A program made the position numbers and the translations under genes. This document shows positions 38,487 to 48,387 of a DNA stretch of 64,000 bases, in pieces. This DNA comes from Wenjunlia tyrosinilytica (GTDB lineage Bacteria; Actinomycetota; Actinomycetes; Streptomycetales; Streptomycetaceae): positions 166,088 to 230,087 of the forward strand of contig NZ_BMMS01000013.1 of the NCBI RefSeq assembly GCF_014646055.1, written 5' to 3'. Every line of letters starts with the position of its first letter. Positions within the stretch are counted from its first letter, which is position 1. The notes under the pieces were generated by a model. The model did not search any database and had not been told where the DNA came from. It saw only the letters and a program-made list of their open reading frames with translations.

Positions 38487-38729
38487 CTACCGCCATACGC
38501 TCATGAGCCACGCCCCCGGCCCCGAGCCCGTCGGCTGCTGGGTCATCTGATGCCTGCGCGCGTTCCACCTACGCGCCCCCGGCTTCGGCCGGGCGCCGGC
38601 CCGCGCCGCGACCGCCGCGCAGGCCAGCGCCGTGACCGCGACGACGAGCGCGGCCAGTTCCTCGTCCGTCGGACTGCCGCGGACCACACGCAGGCCGCTG
38701 TCCCCGCGCTGTGCTCCGCCGCCTTTCAC
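38487..38729 (-). CDS. Acyl-CoA carboxylase epsilon subunit (AccE)
   Basis: 80 aa, GTG start at 38729 overlapping the stop of the beta subunit (GTGA). It contains [20 protein letters not shown], the diagnostic sequence of actinobacterial AccE/PccE, followed by an Ala-rich helix and a Trp-containing tail (RRWNARRHQ). Epsilon subunits bridge and activate alpha/beta acyl-CoA carboxylases. The last 20 residues ([17 protein letters not shown]) are not typical and may be extension. Confidence 0.82.
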   Translation of the reverse strand: MKGGGAQRGDSGLRVVRGSPTDEELAALVVAVTALACAAVAARAGARPKPGARRWNARRHQMTQQPTGSGPGAWLMSVWR

Positions 38730-40330
38730 AGCGGGATGTTCCCGTGCTTGCGCGGCAGCCTGGTCACGCGCTTCGTGCGCAGCATGCGCAGGGCGCTCGC
38801 CACCTGGAAGCGGGTCTCCCGAGGCATGATCACCGCGTCGATGTAGCCGTGTTCGGCGGCGACGTACGGATTGCACAGGGCGCATTCGTACGCCTCGCGC
38901 AGCCGTTCCCGCTCCGCCTCCGGGTCCGCGGACCGGCGCAGGGTCCCCCGGTGCAGGACGCTGACCGCGCTCTCGCCGCCCATGACGGCGATCTCGGCCG
39001 TCGGCCAGGCGAGGTTGATGTCCGTGCCGAGGTGCTTGGAGCCCATCACGCCGTAGCCACCGCCGTACGCCTTGCGGGTGACCACGGTGACCATGGGCAC
39101 CGTGGCCTCCGCGTACGCGTAGATCAGCTTGGCTCCGCGCCGGATGATGCCCGCCCGTTCCTGGTCGATGCCGGGCAGGAACCCGGGCACGTCCACGAAG
39201 GTCAGCACGGGGATGTGGAAGGCGTCGCAGGTGCGGATGAAGCGGGCGGCCTTCTCGCTGGCGTCGATGTCCAGCGCGCCCGCCGCGCACATCGGCTGGT
39301 TGGCGACGACCCCGACGCTCTCGCCCTCGACCCGGCCGAAGCCGCAGATGATGTTCCGGGCGAACAGCGGCTGCACTTCCACGAGTTCGCCCCCGTCCAG
39401 GACACCGCACACGGCGTGGCGCATGTCGTAGGGCGTGCCGGGGTCGTCCGGGACGAGGCTGTCCAGCGCCAGGTCCGCCTCGTCGGTGCCGCGCCCGCGC
39501 GTGGGGGCGTACGAGGGCGGGTCCTCCATGTTGTTCGACGGCAGATGGCCCAGCAGGGCCCGGGTGTACTCGAACGCCTCCTTCTCGTCCTGCGCCATGT
39601 AGTGGGCGCCGCCGGAGACCGTGTTGTGGCCGGACGCCCCGCCCAGCTCCTCACGGTCCACGGTCTGCCCGGTGATGGTCCGCAGCACATCGGGGCCGGT
39701 GACGAACATGTGGGACATCCCGTTCACCATCACGACGAACTCCGTGATCGCGGGCGCGTAGACCGCCCCTCCGGCGCACGGGCCCATCATCAGCGAGATC
39801 TGCGGGATGACCCCCGATGCCTCGACATGCCGCTTGACCATCTCCGCGTACATGGCCAGCGAGGCCACGCCCTCCTGGATGCGGGCGCCGCCGGAGTCAT
39901 TGATGCCGATGACCGGGCAGCCGGTGCGCAGGGCCAGGTCCATCACCTTGACGACCTTGTGGCCGTACATCTCGCCCAGGCTCCCACCGAAGACGGTGAA
40001 GTCCTGGGCGAAGACGAACACCTGACGGCCGTCCACCATGCCGTACCCGGTCACCACGCCGTCGCCCGGTGGCCTGCGCTCCTCCATCCCGAAGTCGTGG
40101 CAGCGGTGGCGGACCAGGGCGTCCAGCTCCACGAACGTGCCCGGGTCCATCAGGGCCGTGACACGTTCGCGGGCGGTCATCTTGCCCTTGGCGTGCTGCC
40201 GGTCGACGGCCTCGGTCGAGGACGGGGAGAGCAGTTCCTCGTTCCTGCGCTCGAGCTCGTCGATCCGCTGCGCCGTGGTCCTCCGGGAGGAGGTGGCCCC
40301 GGGCCGCCTCCTCCCGTCCGCAGTGGTCAC
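38726..40330 (-). CDS. Acyl-CoA carboxylase beta subunit (carboxyltransferase)
   Basis: 534 aa, GTG start at 40330 overlapping the stop of the esterase gene (GTGA). It is a PccB/AccB-type carboxyltransferase with both acyl-CoA and carboxybiotin oxyanion regions ([56 protein letters not shown]). At the position that sets substrate in S. coelicolor PccB/AccB (Asp for propionyl-, Ile for acetyl-CoA) it has Gly427, which would leave a larger pocket. Order esterase-beta-epsilon-alpha with overlaps suggests one transcript. Most likely it makes an unusual carboxyacyl-CoA extender for the adjacent PKS. Confidence 0.92.
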   Translation of the reverse strand: MTTADGRRRPGATSSRRTTAQRIDELERRNEELLSPSSTEAVDRQHAKGKMTARERVTALMDPGTFVELDALVRHRCHDFGMEERRPPGDGVVTGYGMVDGRQVFVFAQDFTVFGGSLGEMYGHKVVKVMDLALRTGCPVIGINDSGGARIQEGVASLAMYAEMVKRHVEASGVIPQISLMMGPCAGGAVYAPAITEFVVMVNGMSHMFVTGPDVLRTITGQTVDREELGGASGHNTVSGGAHYMAQDEKEAFEYTRALLGHLPSNNMEDPPSYAPTRGRGTDEADLALDSLVPDDPGTPYDMRHAVCGVLDGGELVEVQPLFARNIICGFGRVEGESVGVVANQPMCAAGALDIDASEKAARFIRTCDAFHIPVLTFVDVPGFLPGIDQERAGIIRRGAKLIYAYAEATVPMVTVVTRKAYGGGYGVMGSKHLGTDINLAWPTAEIAVMGGESAVSVLHRGTLRRSADPEAERERLREAYECALCNPYVAAEHGYIDAVIMPRETRFQVASALRMLRTKRVTRLPRKHGNIPL

Positions 40331-41412
40331 GCCGTCACCTGGAGGGCGGACAGCACGGAGGGCCAGGCCAGGTGCAGCTGCCGCTGCCAGTACGGCCAGG
40401 CGTGGCTGCCGGAGGGGTTGAGGTCGGCCGTCACGTCGATGCCCGCGGCGCGGAGCCGCTGGTAGAAGTCACGCGTGGGCACGTAGACGGGGGACTCCAG
40501 GAAGCCCGCGAAGATGTCCTGCCCGGCGTCGAAGGGACCCGGCAGCCCCGCGGCGGCGGACAGGTACACCTTGACCCCGCGCAGACGCTCGACGTGGGCG
40601 GCGGGGTTGTGGTCGTCCCACAGGTCCCGCTGCCTGAACGGGTCGCCCCACAGCTTCATCGCGTCCACCTTCTCGCGCATGCAGGTGAGGTTGATGCCCG
40701 ACCGCAGGGCTCCGTCCAGGATGTCGACGACGCCGCTGAAGGAGCCCGCGAAGACGTACTCGCCGGGGTGGCGCCCGGCGTAGTTGAGCGCGCCGAGGCC
40801 GCCCTCGGAGAGCCCGGCGAGCGCGCGCCGGTTGCCGGCCCGGTAGCCGCGCTCGAGGATCTGCGGCAGCTCGACGGTGTGGAACGTCTCCCAGTTGGGC
40901 CCGCCCGCGCGGCCGTAGTTCCACCAGTTGGTGTAGAAGCCCGCGCGGCCGCCCTCGGGGGTCACGATCAGCATGTCGGCGTCCTGCGCGAGTTCCTCGA
41001 CATCGGTCTCCCGGGTCCAGGAGGTGTAGTCGTCGCTCGCGCCCTGCAGGAGGTACAGGGTCGGGAAGGTGCGGGTGGAGTCGGCGGACCAGCCGCGCGG
41101 CAGGATCACCCGGACCGGGACCTCCCCGCCCATCGCCGGGGAGGCGACCGTCAGGTCGGCCATGCGGGTGTCCAGCCGCTTGACGGCGGTGATGTGCGCG
41201 CCGTCGTCGGCCTGGGCGTCGGGGAAGACGTACTGGTCGGAGGACTCCGCGTCGGTCCCCGTCGCGGAGGCGGTGGGAGCCGTGACGAACGCCGAGACGG
41301 CGGCGAGGCAGCCGACGAGAACCGTCAGCGCGCGCACACCGAGCGGCCTCGTGCTGTTGCGACGCCGGGGGGAGCGGGAGAGGGTGGTAGGAGGGGTCGC
41401 TTCGAGGGTCAA
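40327..41412 (-). CDS. Secreted antigen-85-like acyltransferase/esterase
   Basis: 361 aa, TTG start at 41412 with AGAGGAA 8 nt upstream. Signal peptide around residues 25-50 ([19 protein letters not shown]). The alpha/beta-hydrolase domain follows the antigen 85 / mycolyltransferase pattern: [55 protein letters not shown], nucleophile [23 protein letters not shown], and the terminal catalytic-His segment [19 protein letters not shown]. In mycobacteria this family moves mycolyl groups between trehalose molecules and onto arabinogalactan. Streptomycetes have other members of the family, so a transferase role here is inferred mainly from the locus. Confidence 0.82.
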   Translation of the reverse strand: MTLEATPPTTLSRSPRRRNSTRPLGVRALTVLVGCLAAVSAFVTAPTASATGTDAESSDQYVFPDAQADDGAHITAVKRLDTRMADLTVASPAMGGEVPVRVILPRGWSADSTRTFPTLYLLQGASDDYTSWTRETDVEELAQDADMLIVTPEGGRAGFYTNWWNYGRAGGPNWETFHTVELPQILERGYRAGNRRALAGLSEGGLGALNYAGRHPGEYVFAGSFSGVVDILDGALRSGINLTCMREKVDAMKLWGDPFRQRDLWDDHNPAAHVERLRGVKVYLSAAAGLPGPFDAGQDIFAGFLESPVYVPTRDFYQRLRAAGIDVTADLNPSGSHAWPYWQRQLHLAWPSVLSALQVTA

Positions 41413-41577
41413 GGATCCGTTCCTCTGTCGTCGGCGGGGTGGTGCCCGCGTGCGGTGGTGGCCGGCTGCACGCCGGTGGCGACGCGCTCCGGAGGCTGTG
41501 AACGCTCCGGAAAAAAGGGGGTCGGTGCCGTTCCGATCGGCCCTCCCCGGTGGGAAGCGGGCGGCCGGAGCGGCGGT

Positions 41578-41646
41578 GGCGGTACGTCAGGGCTGGCGGT
41601 ACGTCAGGGGCGGCGGTACGTGAGGGCGCGGTACGTCAGGGGCGGC
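41578..41646. repeat. 15-17-bp tandem repeat (GGCGGTACGTCAGGG)n
   Basis: Four imperfect copies immediately past the PKS stop codon, within the 246-bp gap before the esterase gene. No hairpin terminator stands out, so read-through from the PKS into the esterase gene is possible. Confidence 0.85.
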
Positions 41647-41658
41647 CGTGGCGCCGTG

Positions 41659-44600
41659 TCAGGGGTGCTCGTCCACGGCGGCGGCCAGATGCCGGGCCAT
41701 GACCTCCACGTTCGGCGGATCGATCATCGACAGATGGTCACCGGGCACGGGGACCACCTCCAGGGCCGGACACAGAGGCGCCCACCCCAGGTCCGCCTCC
41801 GCCCGCAGATAGCGCGGATCGATGGCCGTGGTGAGTACCTGCGCCTCCTGCGCCCGGTAGAGCACGACCGGTTCGGCGTACGGCCGCGGCTGGTAGCGCT
41901 CCCCGATCCGGGCGTCGGTGTAGGAGGTGCGCTGGTGCTCCATCACGCCGGGGCTCATGTCCAGCCCGGCCTCGGCGACATGGCGCATCAGTGTCTCGAT
42001 CTGGTCGTGCTCGTTCATGCGGGCCATCTCCTCGTACGGCAGCCCCAGCTGGCGCCCGTACGCGGTCTCCACGTATTCGGCGAACCGCGCGAACCGCTCC
42101 AGGAGGATCTCCTCGGGCGGCGGTCCCGGCAGAGCGGCGGGCAGGATGGTGTCGATCAGGCCGAGGTACGCGACGCGCTCGCCCAGGTCGCGCAGCTGCG
42201 AGGCGGCCTCGTACGCCAGGCAGCCGCCGAAGGACCAGCCGAGCAGGCGGTAGGGGCCCTCGGGCTGGACGCGGCGCATCAGATCCAGGTAGTGCGCCGT
42301 CTTCTCCTCGACCGACTCCAGGGCGTCCACGCGCTCGAGCCCGTAGACCGGTCGGCCCTCGGGCAGCAGGTCGACCAGCGGCCGGTAGACGCTCGTCGGC
42401 CCACCGGCGGGGTGGAAGATGAACAGCGGCCCGCGCTCTGCCCGGTCCCCGGGGTCCCGCAGGACCCGCAGGGGCGAGCCTGCCACCCCGCCCTCCAGCA
42501 CCGGGCGCACCAGGTCGGCGACGGCGGCCACCGTGGGGTCCCCCTGGATCTGCGCCACGGTCGGCGCGGAATCGGTTCCGCCGAGCCGGGCACGGATGCC
42601 CTCGGCCAGAGCGGACGCCTTCTCCCGGTCGTCCCGAACTCCGGGCAGGTCCCGGTGGACGCCCTCCGGGTGCTCTCCCGACATCTGGGCCCACACCCCG
42701 GCCACCAGCCGCTCCGCCGCGTCCCGCGGTAGAACGTTTCTGGGGATGGCCGGACCGGCCGCCCGGGGTTTGGGGTGCATGTCGAGCGCGGTCAGGAGGG
42801 CCTGCGCCAGATCGCCCAGGGTGCCTCCTCTCAGGAGCAGGGTCTCCGGCACCACGGTCCCGAAGTCCTGCTTGACGACATTGCGGATGCGCACCGCCAT
42901 GAGGGAGTCGAGCCCCAGCTCGGTCAGCCGCGCGGAGGCGTCGATCTCCTGGTCGCCGTGCCCCATGACCATCGCCGTGCGGCGGCCCAGCCGTCGGCGC
43001 ACCGCCGTCAGCGCGGCCTCGGGGTCGAGCGTGCGCAATGCCTCGGGGCCTCCCCAGTCGTCGTCGCTGTCCTCGGCCGCGCCCCGCACCAGATCGGCGA
43101 AGAAGGGAACGGACTCGATGCCGGGGAAGGCCTCGACGGCCCGCCGCACATCCAGGCGTACGACGCCCGTGTGCGGCCTGCCGCCCGCGATGATCAGCTG
43201 AAGGGCGTCCAGGCCCTCGTCCGGAGCGATGGGGTGCAGGGCCAGTGCGGTCATGTCCGGCGCGGCGCCGAGCCCCGCCCAGGGGCCCCAGGCGATCGAC
43301 TCGCCGGGCAGCCCGCGGGCACGGCGCTGCTGGACCAGGGCGTCGAGCCAGGCGTTGGCCGCGGCGTACGAGGCCTGACCGGGTGAGCCGAACAGGGCGG
43401 CGGCGGAGCTGAACACCAGCCACCAGTCGAGGTCGTGGCCGCAGGTCGCCTCGTCCAGACGGCGGGCGCCGTCCACCTTCGGCCGGAACACCGTGTCCAG
43501 GCCCTCCGGTTCGAGACCGGTGACGACCCGGTCGTGCAGCACACCCGCGGCATGGGCCACACCGCGCAGGGCGTGCCCTTCCCGCACGGCCGCCTCCACG
43601 AGCGCCGTGGCGACGCCGGGTTCGGCCACGTCGCCCCGGACGATCTCCACCGAGGTACCGAGGTCCCGCAGTTCAGCCAGGATGGTCTCGGCCCCGGGAG
43701 TCGGCGGGCGGCGGCCGTTCAGCACGAGGCGGCTCGCGCCGTGCTCGGCGAGGCGCCGGGCCGTGGCCAGGCCGAGGCCGCTGAGGCCGCCGGTCACGAT
43801 GTAGGCGCCTCCCGGGCGGGCGAATACGACCTGGGCGGCGTCCTTGCCGAGGTCGGCACGGGCCAGCCGGGCGGTGAACCGGGTGCCGCCCCGCCAGGCA
43901 ACCTGGTCCGCGTCGGAGTCCCCGAGCAGTTCCCGGGCGAGGTCGTCCACGGCGCCGGGCGACCGGTCGATGTCGACCAGGCGGGAGCGCAGATGGGGAT
44001 GTTCGAGGGCGAGGACGCGGACCAGGCCGCGCAGGCAGGCACGGTCCGGGTCGCCCCGCTCGCCCACGCTCACCGCCATGGCGCGCTCGGTGACCAGGCA
44101 CAGCCGCGGGGGCTCGTCCCTGTCGGAATCGTCCGACAGACGGCGGGCCGTGTCCGCCGTGGCGAGCACCGCCTCGCGGGCGCCGGTGGTGCCGGTGGAC
44201 TCGGTGAACAGCAGGACCACGGCGGCGTGGGCGCCGTCTGCCGCGCGCTCCTGCCAGGTGGTCAGGGCGTCGGCGGACGCCGGGTCGTGAGGTGCGACGG
44301 TGACCCGGGCTCCGGCCTGTTCCAGGGCGGCCCTCAGCGTGTCGGTGAAGCGGTCCTTGCCGGGGCCACCGCCGCCGCGGGGGCCACCGCCGGTGCCGGA
44401 TCCGGTGCCGCCGTCGTCGCCGTCGCCGACCGTGAGGAGCAGCCAGTCCGACGGTGCCCCTTCCGGCGGGGTGGGCGCGGCGCTCTTGTCCCAGACGATC
44501 TCATAGGCCATCTCGTGCAGCGGAAGCGGCACCTCGCGGGCCTCGGGAACGCGCAGGACGACGTCGTCCGCCTCGATCACCGTCGCTCCGTCGCCGTCCT

Positions 44601-47600
44601 CCAGGCGTACGGACCAGTGGGTGGGCCCCCGGCGGTCCGCCTCGTCCCCGGTCCCCTCGGGGGAGGTCCGCCGGACATGGCACGGCCCCGGCGCCGCGGC
44701 CGGTCGCCGTACGCGCAGGGTGCCGACCGAGACGGGGATCGCCGCCTTGGGAACGGCCGCCGCCACCTCACCGGTGGCCCCGCCCGGTGCCGTTGTGCCC
44801 GGGTCGGGCTCGGTGACCGCGTTCGGCGCCCTCAGACACGCGTCGAGCAGCGCGGGGTCGACATGCCAGGGCACCGAGAAGTCCGCCGCCCCCTCCTCGC
44901 GCGGGGACAGCGCGACGGTGACCCCCTCGTTGTCCGCTCCGGCGTCGTCCGGCCCGTCGACAGCCTCCGGACCGTACGGCGCACCCGTCTCCACCGTCGC
45001 CGAGGCATGGCGCACCCACGTCCCGGCCGCCGTCCTGGTGTGGATGCTCACGCTCGCCCGCTCCGGCGGGATGGGGTCGAGGAGCGTGGTCACCGCGGTG
45101 CAGCCGGACAGCGGTAGATGGTGCTCCAGCGTCAGGCCGTGGATGGTGATGCCGTCCACGGCGCGGGCGAAGACCTCGGCCGCCGCGGCGAACACCATCT
45201 CCGCGCACGCCGCCACCGTCAGCACCGTGGTGCCGTGCACCTGCTGGCCGGGCCGGTACCACCCCTCGGTGCCCACGTCGCCACGCCACAGCGAGCGACG
45301 TGTGCCGGGAACGTCCACGCGGCCGCCCAGCAGCGGGTGGCCGTCCACACGCGCGCTCCGGCGGGTGCCGGGACCGCTGTCCACCCAGTGCCGCCGGTGC
45401 CGCCACGGTGTGGTGGGCAGCGCCGTCCGCCGCCCGCCCGGCCACAGCAGATCGGGCCGCCGCTGGACCCCGGCCAAGTGCAGCGCGGCCAACGAGGTGC
45501 GCAGCACGACCTGTTCGTCGCTCTTGCGCCGCAGGCTCGGCAGTACCAGGGTCTCGCGGTCCACCGCCTCCTCGAGGGTCTCGCGCACGGGCAGGGCGGC
45601 CACGGGGTGCGGGGAGATCTCCAGGAAGACGTGGTGCCCGTCCTCGGCCGCCGCGGCCACCGCCTGGCGCAGCCGCACTGGGCGGCGGGCGTTGTCGCAC
45701 CAGTAGTCGGCGTCGCAGCGGGGGGTGTCCCGAGGGTCGTCGTGCACTGTCCCGTACCAGCGGATCGCCGGATCCCGCCCATGGATCCCGGTGAACGCCT
45801 CCCGCAGTCCGGGCAGGAGCGGATCCACTTCCGGTGAGTGCCCGGCCCCGCCCACGTCGAGCATCCGGGCCGGGATCTCGGCCTCCTCGAGCTCGGCGAC
45901 CAGGCGGCCGACCGGCTCGGCGGGACCGGTGACGGTGCACCGCAGCGGCGAGGAGTCCACCGCGATCTCGACTCCGGGAAACCGGGCCTGCACCTGCGCC
46001 CTGGCCTCCAGGTCCAGTTCGACCGACGCCATGGAACCGCTGTTCTCCGCGTCGACCGCGCCGAGCAGGGCGGAGCGGCGCAGCATGATCCGCAGCCCGT
46101 CGCGGGGATCGAGGGCGTCGGCCACCACGGCCGCCGCCACCTCGCCCATGGAGTGCCCGACGACCGCCGCCGGTTCGACCCCGTACGCCCGCCAGGTCCG
46201 GGCGAGCGCCAGTTGCAGCCCGTAGAGCAGTGGCTGGACGCGGTCGACGGCGGTGGGCTCGACCCCGGCGGTGATCTGCTCGCTCAGCGGGGTGCCCGAC
46301 TCGGCGGCGAAGACCGGGTCGAGCCCGCGGACCGCGGCGGCGAACACCTCGTCGTCCTCGAGCAGGCGGCGCCCCATGCCGGCCCACTGGGAGCCGTAGC
46401 CGGAGAAGACGAACACCGGTCCCTTGACCGCTCGGTCGGGGTCGGCGCCGCGCCGTGCGCCCACGACGCCGTGCGCCGACTGTCTCTGCCCGAGGGCGCG
46501 CAGCGCGGTGGCCAGGGCCTCGCGGTCGCGACCGACCACGGCGGCGTTGGCCGGGCCGTGCCGGTTGCGCCCGAGTGTGGAGGCCACGTCCTCCAGCGGG
46601 GTGCGGCGCCCGGCCGGACCGGTCAGCCAGTCGGCGAGACCGGTGGCGGCGTCGCGGATCCGGTCGGGCGAGCGGGCCGAGAGGACCAGGGTGTGCGGAT
46701 CCTTGGCGGTCCCGTCCTCCGCGGCCCGCTGAGCGCCGTCTTCCGCGGGGGCAGGTGGCGCAGCGCCTTCGGGCTTCCACTGTTCGAGGACGGCGTGCGC
46801 GTTGGTCCCGCCGAAGCCGAAGGCGGACACCCCCGCGCGTGCCGGCCGTTCGCCGTCGCCCGGCCATGGGGCGGCCTCGCCGACGACGGCCAGATGCGCC
46901 TCGGTGAAGTCGATGTGCGGGTTCGGGTGGTGGAAGTGCAGGCTCGCCGGGAGCCTGCCGTGGTGCAGGGACAGGACGGTCTTGATCACACCCGTGATGC
47001 CCGCCGCTCCCTCCAGATGCCCGAGGTTGCTCTTGACCGACCCGATCAGCAGCGGCCGGTCGGGAGGGCGGTGGGGACCCAGGACGGCACTGAGCGCCCC
47101 GGCCTCGATCGGGTCGCCGAGCAGTGTGCCGGTGCCGTGCGTCTCCACGTAGTCGATGCCCGCGCCGTCGACCCGGGCGTCCCGCAGGGCGGAGCGCAGC
47201 AGGGCCTGCTGTGCCGCCGGGTTGGGCGCGACCATTCCCGCCGAGCGCCCGTCGGAGTTGACGGCGGTTCCCCGGATCAGAGCCAGGATCCGGTCCCCGT
47301 CGCGCAGCGCGTCGTCGAGGCGTTTGAGCACCAGGACACCGCAGCCCTCGCCCCGGACGATGCCGTCGGCGGCGGCGTCGAACGGTTTGCACCGGCCGTC
47401 CGGCGCCAGCACTCCCGCCTGGTCGAAGCTGGCGGTGATCATGGGGGAGAGCAGGACATTGACCCCCGCGGCCAATGCCGTGTCGCACTCCCCGGAGCGC
47501 AGGGCCCGGCAGGCCTGGTGCAGTGCGACGAGCGACGACGAGCAGGCGGTGTCGACCGTCAGGCTCGGGCCGCGCAGGTCCAGGACATAGGACAGCCGAT

Positions 47601-48387
47601 TCGCCGCGATGCTGCCCGCCGATCCGGTGGCGGTCCACTCGGTGACGCGGGAGGGATCGGCAGTGGTCAAAAAGCCGTACTCGAGCGAGCTGAGGCCGAC
47701 GAAGACCCCCGTGGCGCTGCCCCGCAGCGTGCGGACCGGTGCCCCGGCGTTGTCCAGCGCCTCGCACGCCACTTCCAACAGCAGGCGCTGCTGGGGGTCC
47801 ATCAGCTGAGCCTCGCGCGGGGTGATGCCGAAGAACTCGGCGTCGAACGCGGCCACGTCGTCGAGGAAGGCCCCCCAGCGCGGGGTCTTCGCGAGCGCCG
47901 CCGCCGTGGCCGCCGAGCCGTCGTCGAAGTCCTCCCACCGCTCGGGAGGCACCTCGCCCACGGCGTCCCCGCCGCACAGGAGGAAGTCCCAGAAGGCGTC
48001 CGGCCCTTCGATGCCACCGGGCAGACGGCAGCCCACACCGACGACCGCGAGCGGACCGGGCCCGTCCTCCCCCGCGGAGCCGCCACCGCCCCCGCTCGTC
48101 AGGGGCTGATCGGCGTCCTCGGTGAGGCGGTGCACCAGCGCGCCGATACTGGGGTTCTCCCACAGCAGCGTGGCCGGCAGGGTCCGGCCGAGCGCTTCCT
48201 CGAGCTCGCCGGAGATGCCGACCGCGTCCCGGGAGGACAGGCCGTACTCGGCCAGCGGCCGGTCGGGGTCGATGTCGTCGGCGGCCACCGAGCACCTCTC
48301 TGCGACAAGACGCCGCAGCAGGGCATGGACCCCCGCCCCTTCCGTCGGTGAGTCAGCGTTGTCCCCGAACCCCTCGGGGCCGGTCAT
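41659..48387 (-). CDS. Pks13-like type I polyketide synthase (ACP-KS-AT-DH*-KR-ACP-carrier*-TE)
   Basis: 2242 aa; ATG at 48387 overlaps the ligase stop (ATGA). ACP1 (15-90) has [11 protein letters not shown], Ser52. KS (111-535): Cys282 in DTACSSS, His417, His457. AT (657-940): Ser746 in GHSMGEV; specificity motif GAGH (847-850) instead of HAFH/YASH. DH-like (1012-1290): the HxxxGxxxxP site reads QxxxGxxxxT (Q1048), so probably inactive. KR (1528-1765): TGGLSGLG, Lys1637, Tyr1674. ACP2 (1790-1865): LGLDSL, Ser1828. A carrier-like segment (1886-1965) lacks the Ser. TE (1985-2240): GWSFGG Ser2052, Asp2079, His2217, and a VMEHQRTSY segment (2148-2156) close to Pks13 TE as I remember it. It should condense a ligase-delivered fatty acyl chain with a carboxyacyl extender, reduce the 3-keto group and release a 3-hydroxy acid. 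Confidence 0.93.
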   Translation of the reverse strand: MTGPEGFGDNADSPTEGAGVHALLRRLVAERCSVAADDIDPDRPLAEYGLSSRDAVGISGELEEALGRTLPATLLWENPSIGALVHRLTEDADQPLTSGGGGGSAGEDGPGPLAVVGVGCRLPGGIEGPDAFWDFLLCGGDAVGEVPPERWEDFDDGSAATAAALAKTPRWGAFLDDVAAFDAEFFGITPREAQLMDPQQRLLLEVACEALDNAGAPVRTLRGSATGVFVGLSSLEYGFLTTADPSRVTEWTATGSAGSIAANRLSYVLDLRGPSLTVDTACSSSLVALHQACRALRSGECDTALAAGVNVLLSPMITASFDQAGVLAPDGRCKPFDAAADGIVRGEGCGVLVLKRLDDALRDGDRILALIRGTAVNSDGRSAGMVAPNPAAQQALLRSALRDARVDGAGIDYVETHGTGTLLGDPIEAGALSAVLGPHRPPDRPLLIGSVKSNLGHLEGAAGITGVIKTVLSLHHGRLPASLHFHHPNPHIDFTEAHLAVVGEAAPWPGDGERPARAGVSAFGFGGTNAHAVLEQWKPEGAAPPAPAEDGAQRAAEDGTAKDPHTLVLSARSPDRIRDAATGLADWLTGPAGRRTPLEDVASTLGRNRHGPANAAVVGRDREALATALRALGQRQSAHGVVGARRGADPDRAVKGPVFVFSGYGSQWAGMGRRLLEDDEVFAAAVRGLDPVFAAESGTPLSEQITAGVEPTAVDRVQPLLYGLQLALARTWRAYGVEPAAVVGHSMGEVAAAVVADALDPRDGLRIMLRRSALLGAVDAENSGSMASVELDLEARAQVQARFPGVEIAVDSSPLRCTVTGPAEPVGRLVAELEEAEIPARMLDVGGAGHSPEVDPLLPGLREAFTGIHGRDPAIRWYGTVHDDPRDTPRCDADYWCDNARRPVRLRQAVAAAAEDGHHVFLEISPHPVAALPVRETLEEAVDRETLVLPSLRRKSDEQVVLRTSLAALHLAGVQRRPDLLWPGGRRTALPTTPWRHRRHWVDSGPGTRRSARVDGHPLLGGRVDVPGTRRSLWRGDVGTEGWYRPGQQVHGTTVLTVAACAEMVFAAAAEVFARAVDGITIHGLTLEHHLPLSGCTAVTTLLDPIPPERASVSIHTRTAAGTWVRHASATVETGAPYGPEAVDGPDDAGADNEGVTVALSPREEGAADFSVPWHVDPALLDACLRAPNAVTEPDPGTTAPGGATGEVAAAVPKAAIPVSVGTLRVRRPAAAPGPCHVRRTSPEGTGDEADRRGPTHWSVRLEDGDGATVIEADDVVLRVPEAREVPLPLHEMAYEIVWDKSAAPTPPEGAPSDWLLLTVGDGDDGGTGSGTGGGPRGGGGPGKDRFTDTLRAALEQAGARVTVAPHDPASADALTTWQERAADGAHAAVVLLFTESTGTTGAREAVLATADTARRLSDDSDRDEPPRLCLVTERAMAVSVGERGDPDRACLRGLVRVLALEHPHLRSRLVDIDRSPGAVDDLARELLGDSDADQVAWRGGTRFTARLARADLGKDAAQVVFARPGGAYIVTGGLSGLGLATARRLAEHGASRLVLNGRRPPTPGAETILAELRDLGTSVEIVRGDVAEPGVATALVEAAVREGHALRGVAHAAGVLHDRVVTGLEPEGLDTVFRPKVDGARRLDEATCGHDLDWWLVFSSAAALFGSPGQASYAAANAWLDALVQQRRARGLPGESIAWGPWAGLGAAPDMTALALHPIAPDEGLDALQLIIAGGRPHTGVVRLDVRRAVEAFPGIESVPFFADLVRGAAEDSDDDWGGPEALRTLDPEAALTAVRRRLGRRTAMVMGHGDQEIDASARLTELGLDSLMAVRIRNVVKQDFGTVVPETLLLRGGTLGDLAQALLTALDMHPKPRAAGPAIPRNVLPRDAAERLVAGVWAQMSGEHPEGVHRDLPGVRDDREKASALAEGIRARLGGTDSAPTVAQIQGDPTVAAVADLVRPVLEGGVAGSPLRVLRDPGDRAERGPLFIFHPAGGPTSVYRPLVDLLPEGRPVYGLERVDALESVEEKTAHYLDLMRRVQPEGPYRLLGWSFGGCLAYEAASQLRDLGERVAYLGLIDTILPAALPGPPPEEILLERFARFAEYVETAYGRQLGLPYEEMARMNEHDQIETLMRHVAEAGLDMSPGVMEHQRTSYTDARIGERYQPRPYAEPVVLYRAQEAQVLTTAIDPRYLRAEADLGWAPLCPALEVVPVPGDHLSMIDPPNVEVMARHLAAAVDEHP

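Noticed and set aside
44768..48295. 1175-codon minus-strand frame within the PKS region
   Set aside because: Frame-shifted shadow of the PKS; Arg/Gly/Pro-rich with no motifs, while the PKS frame is continuous through all domains.
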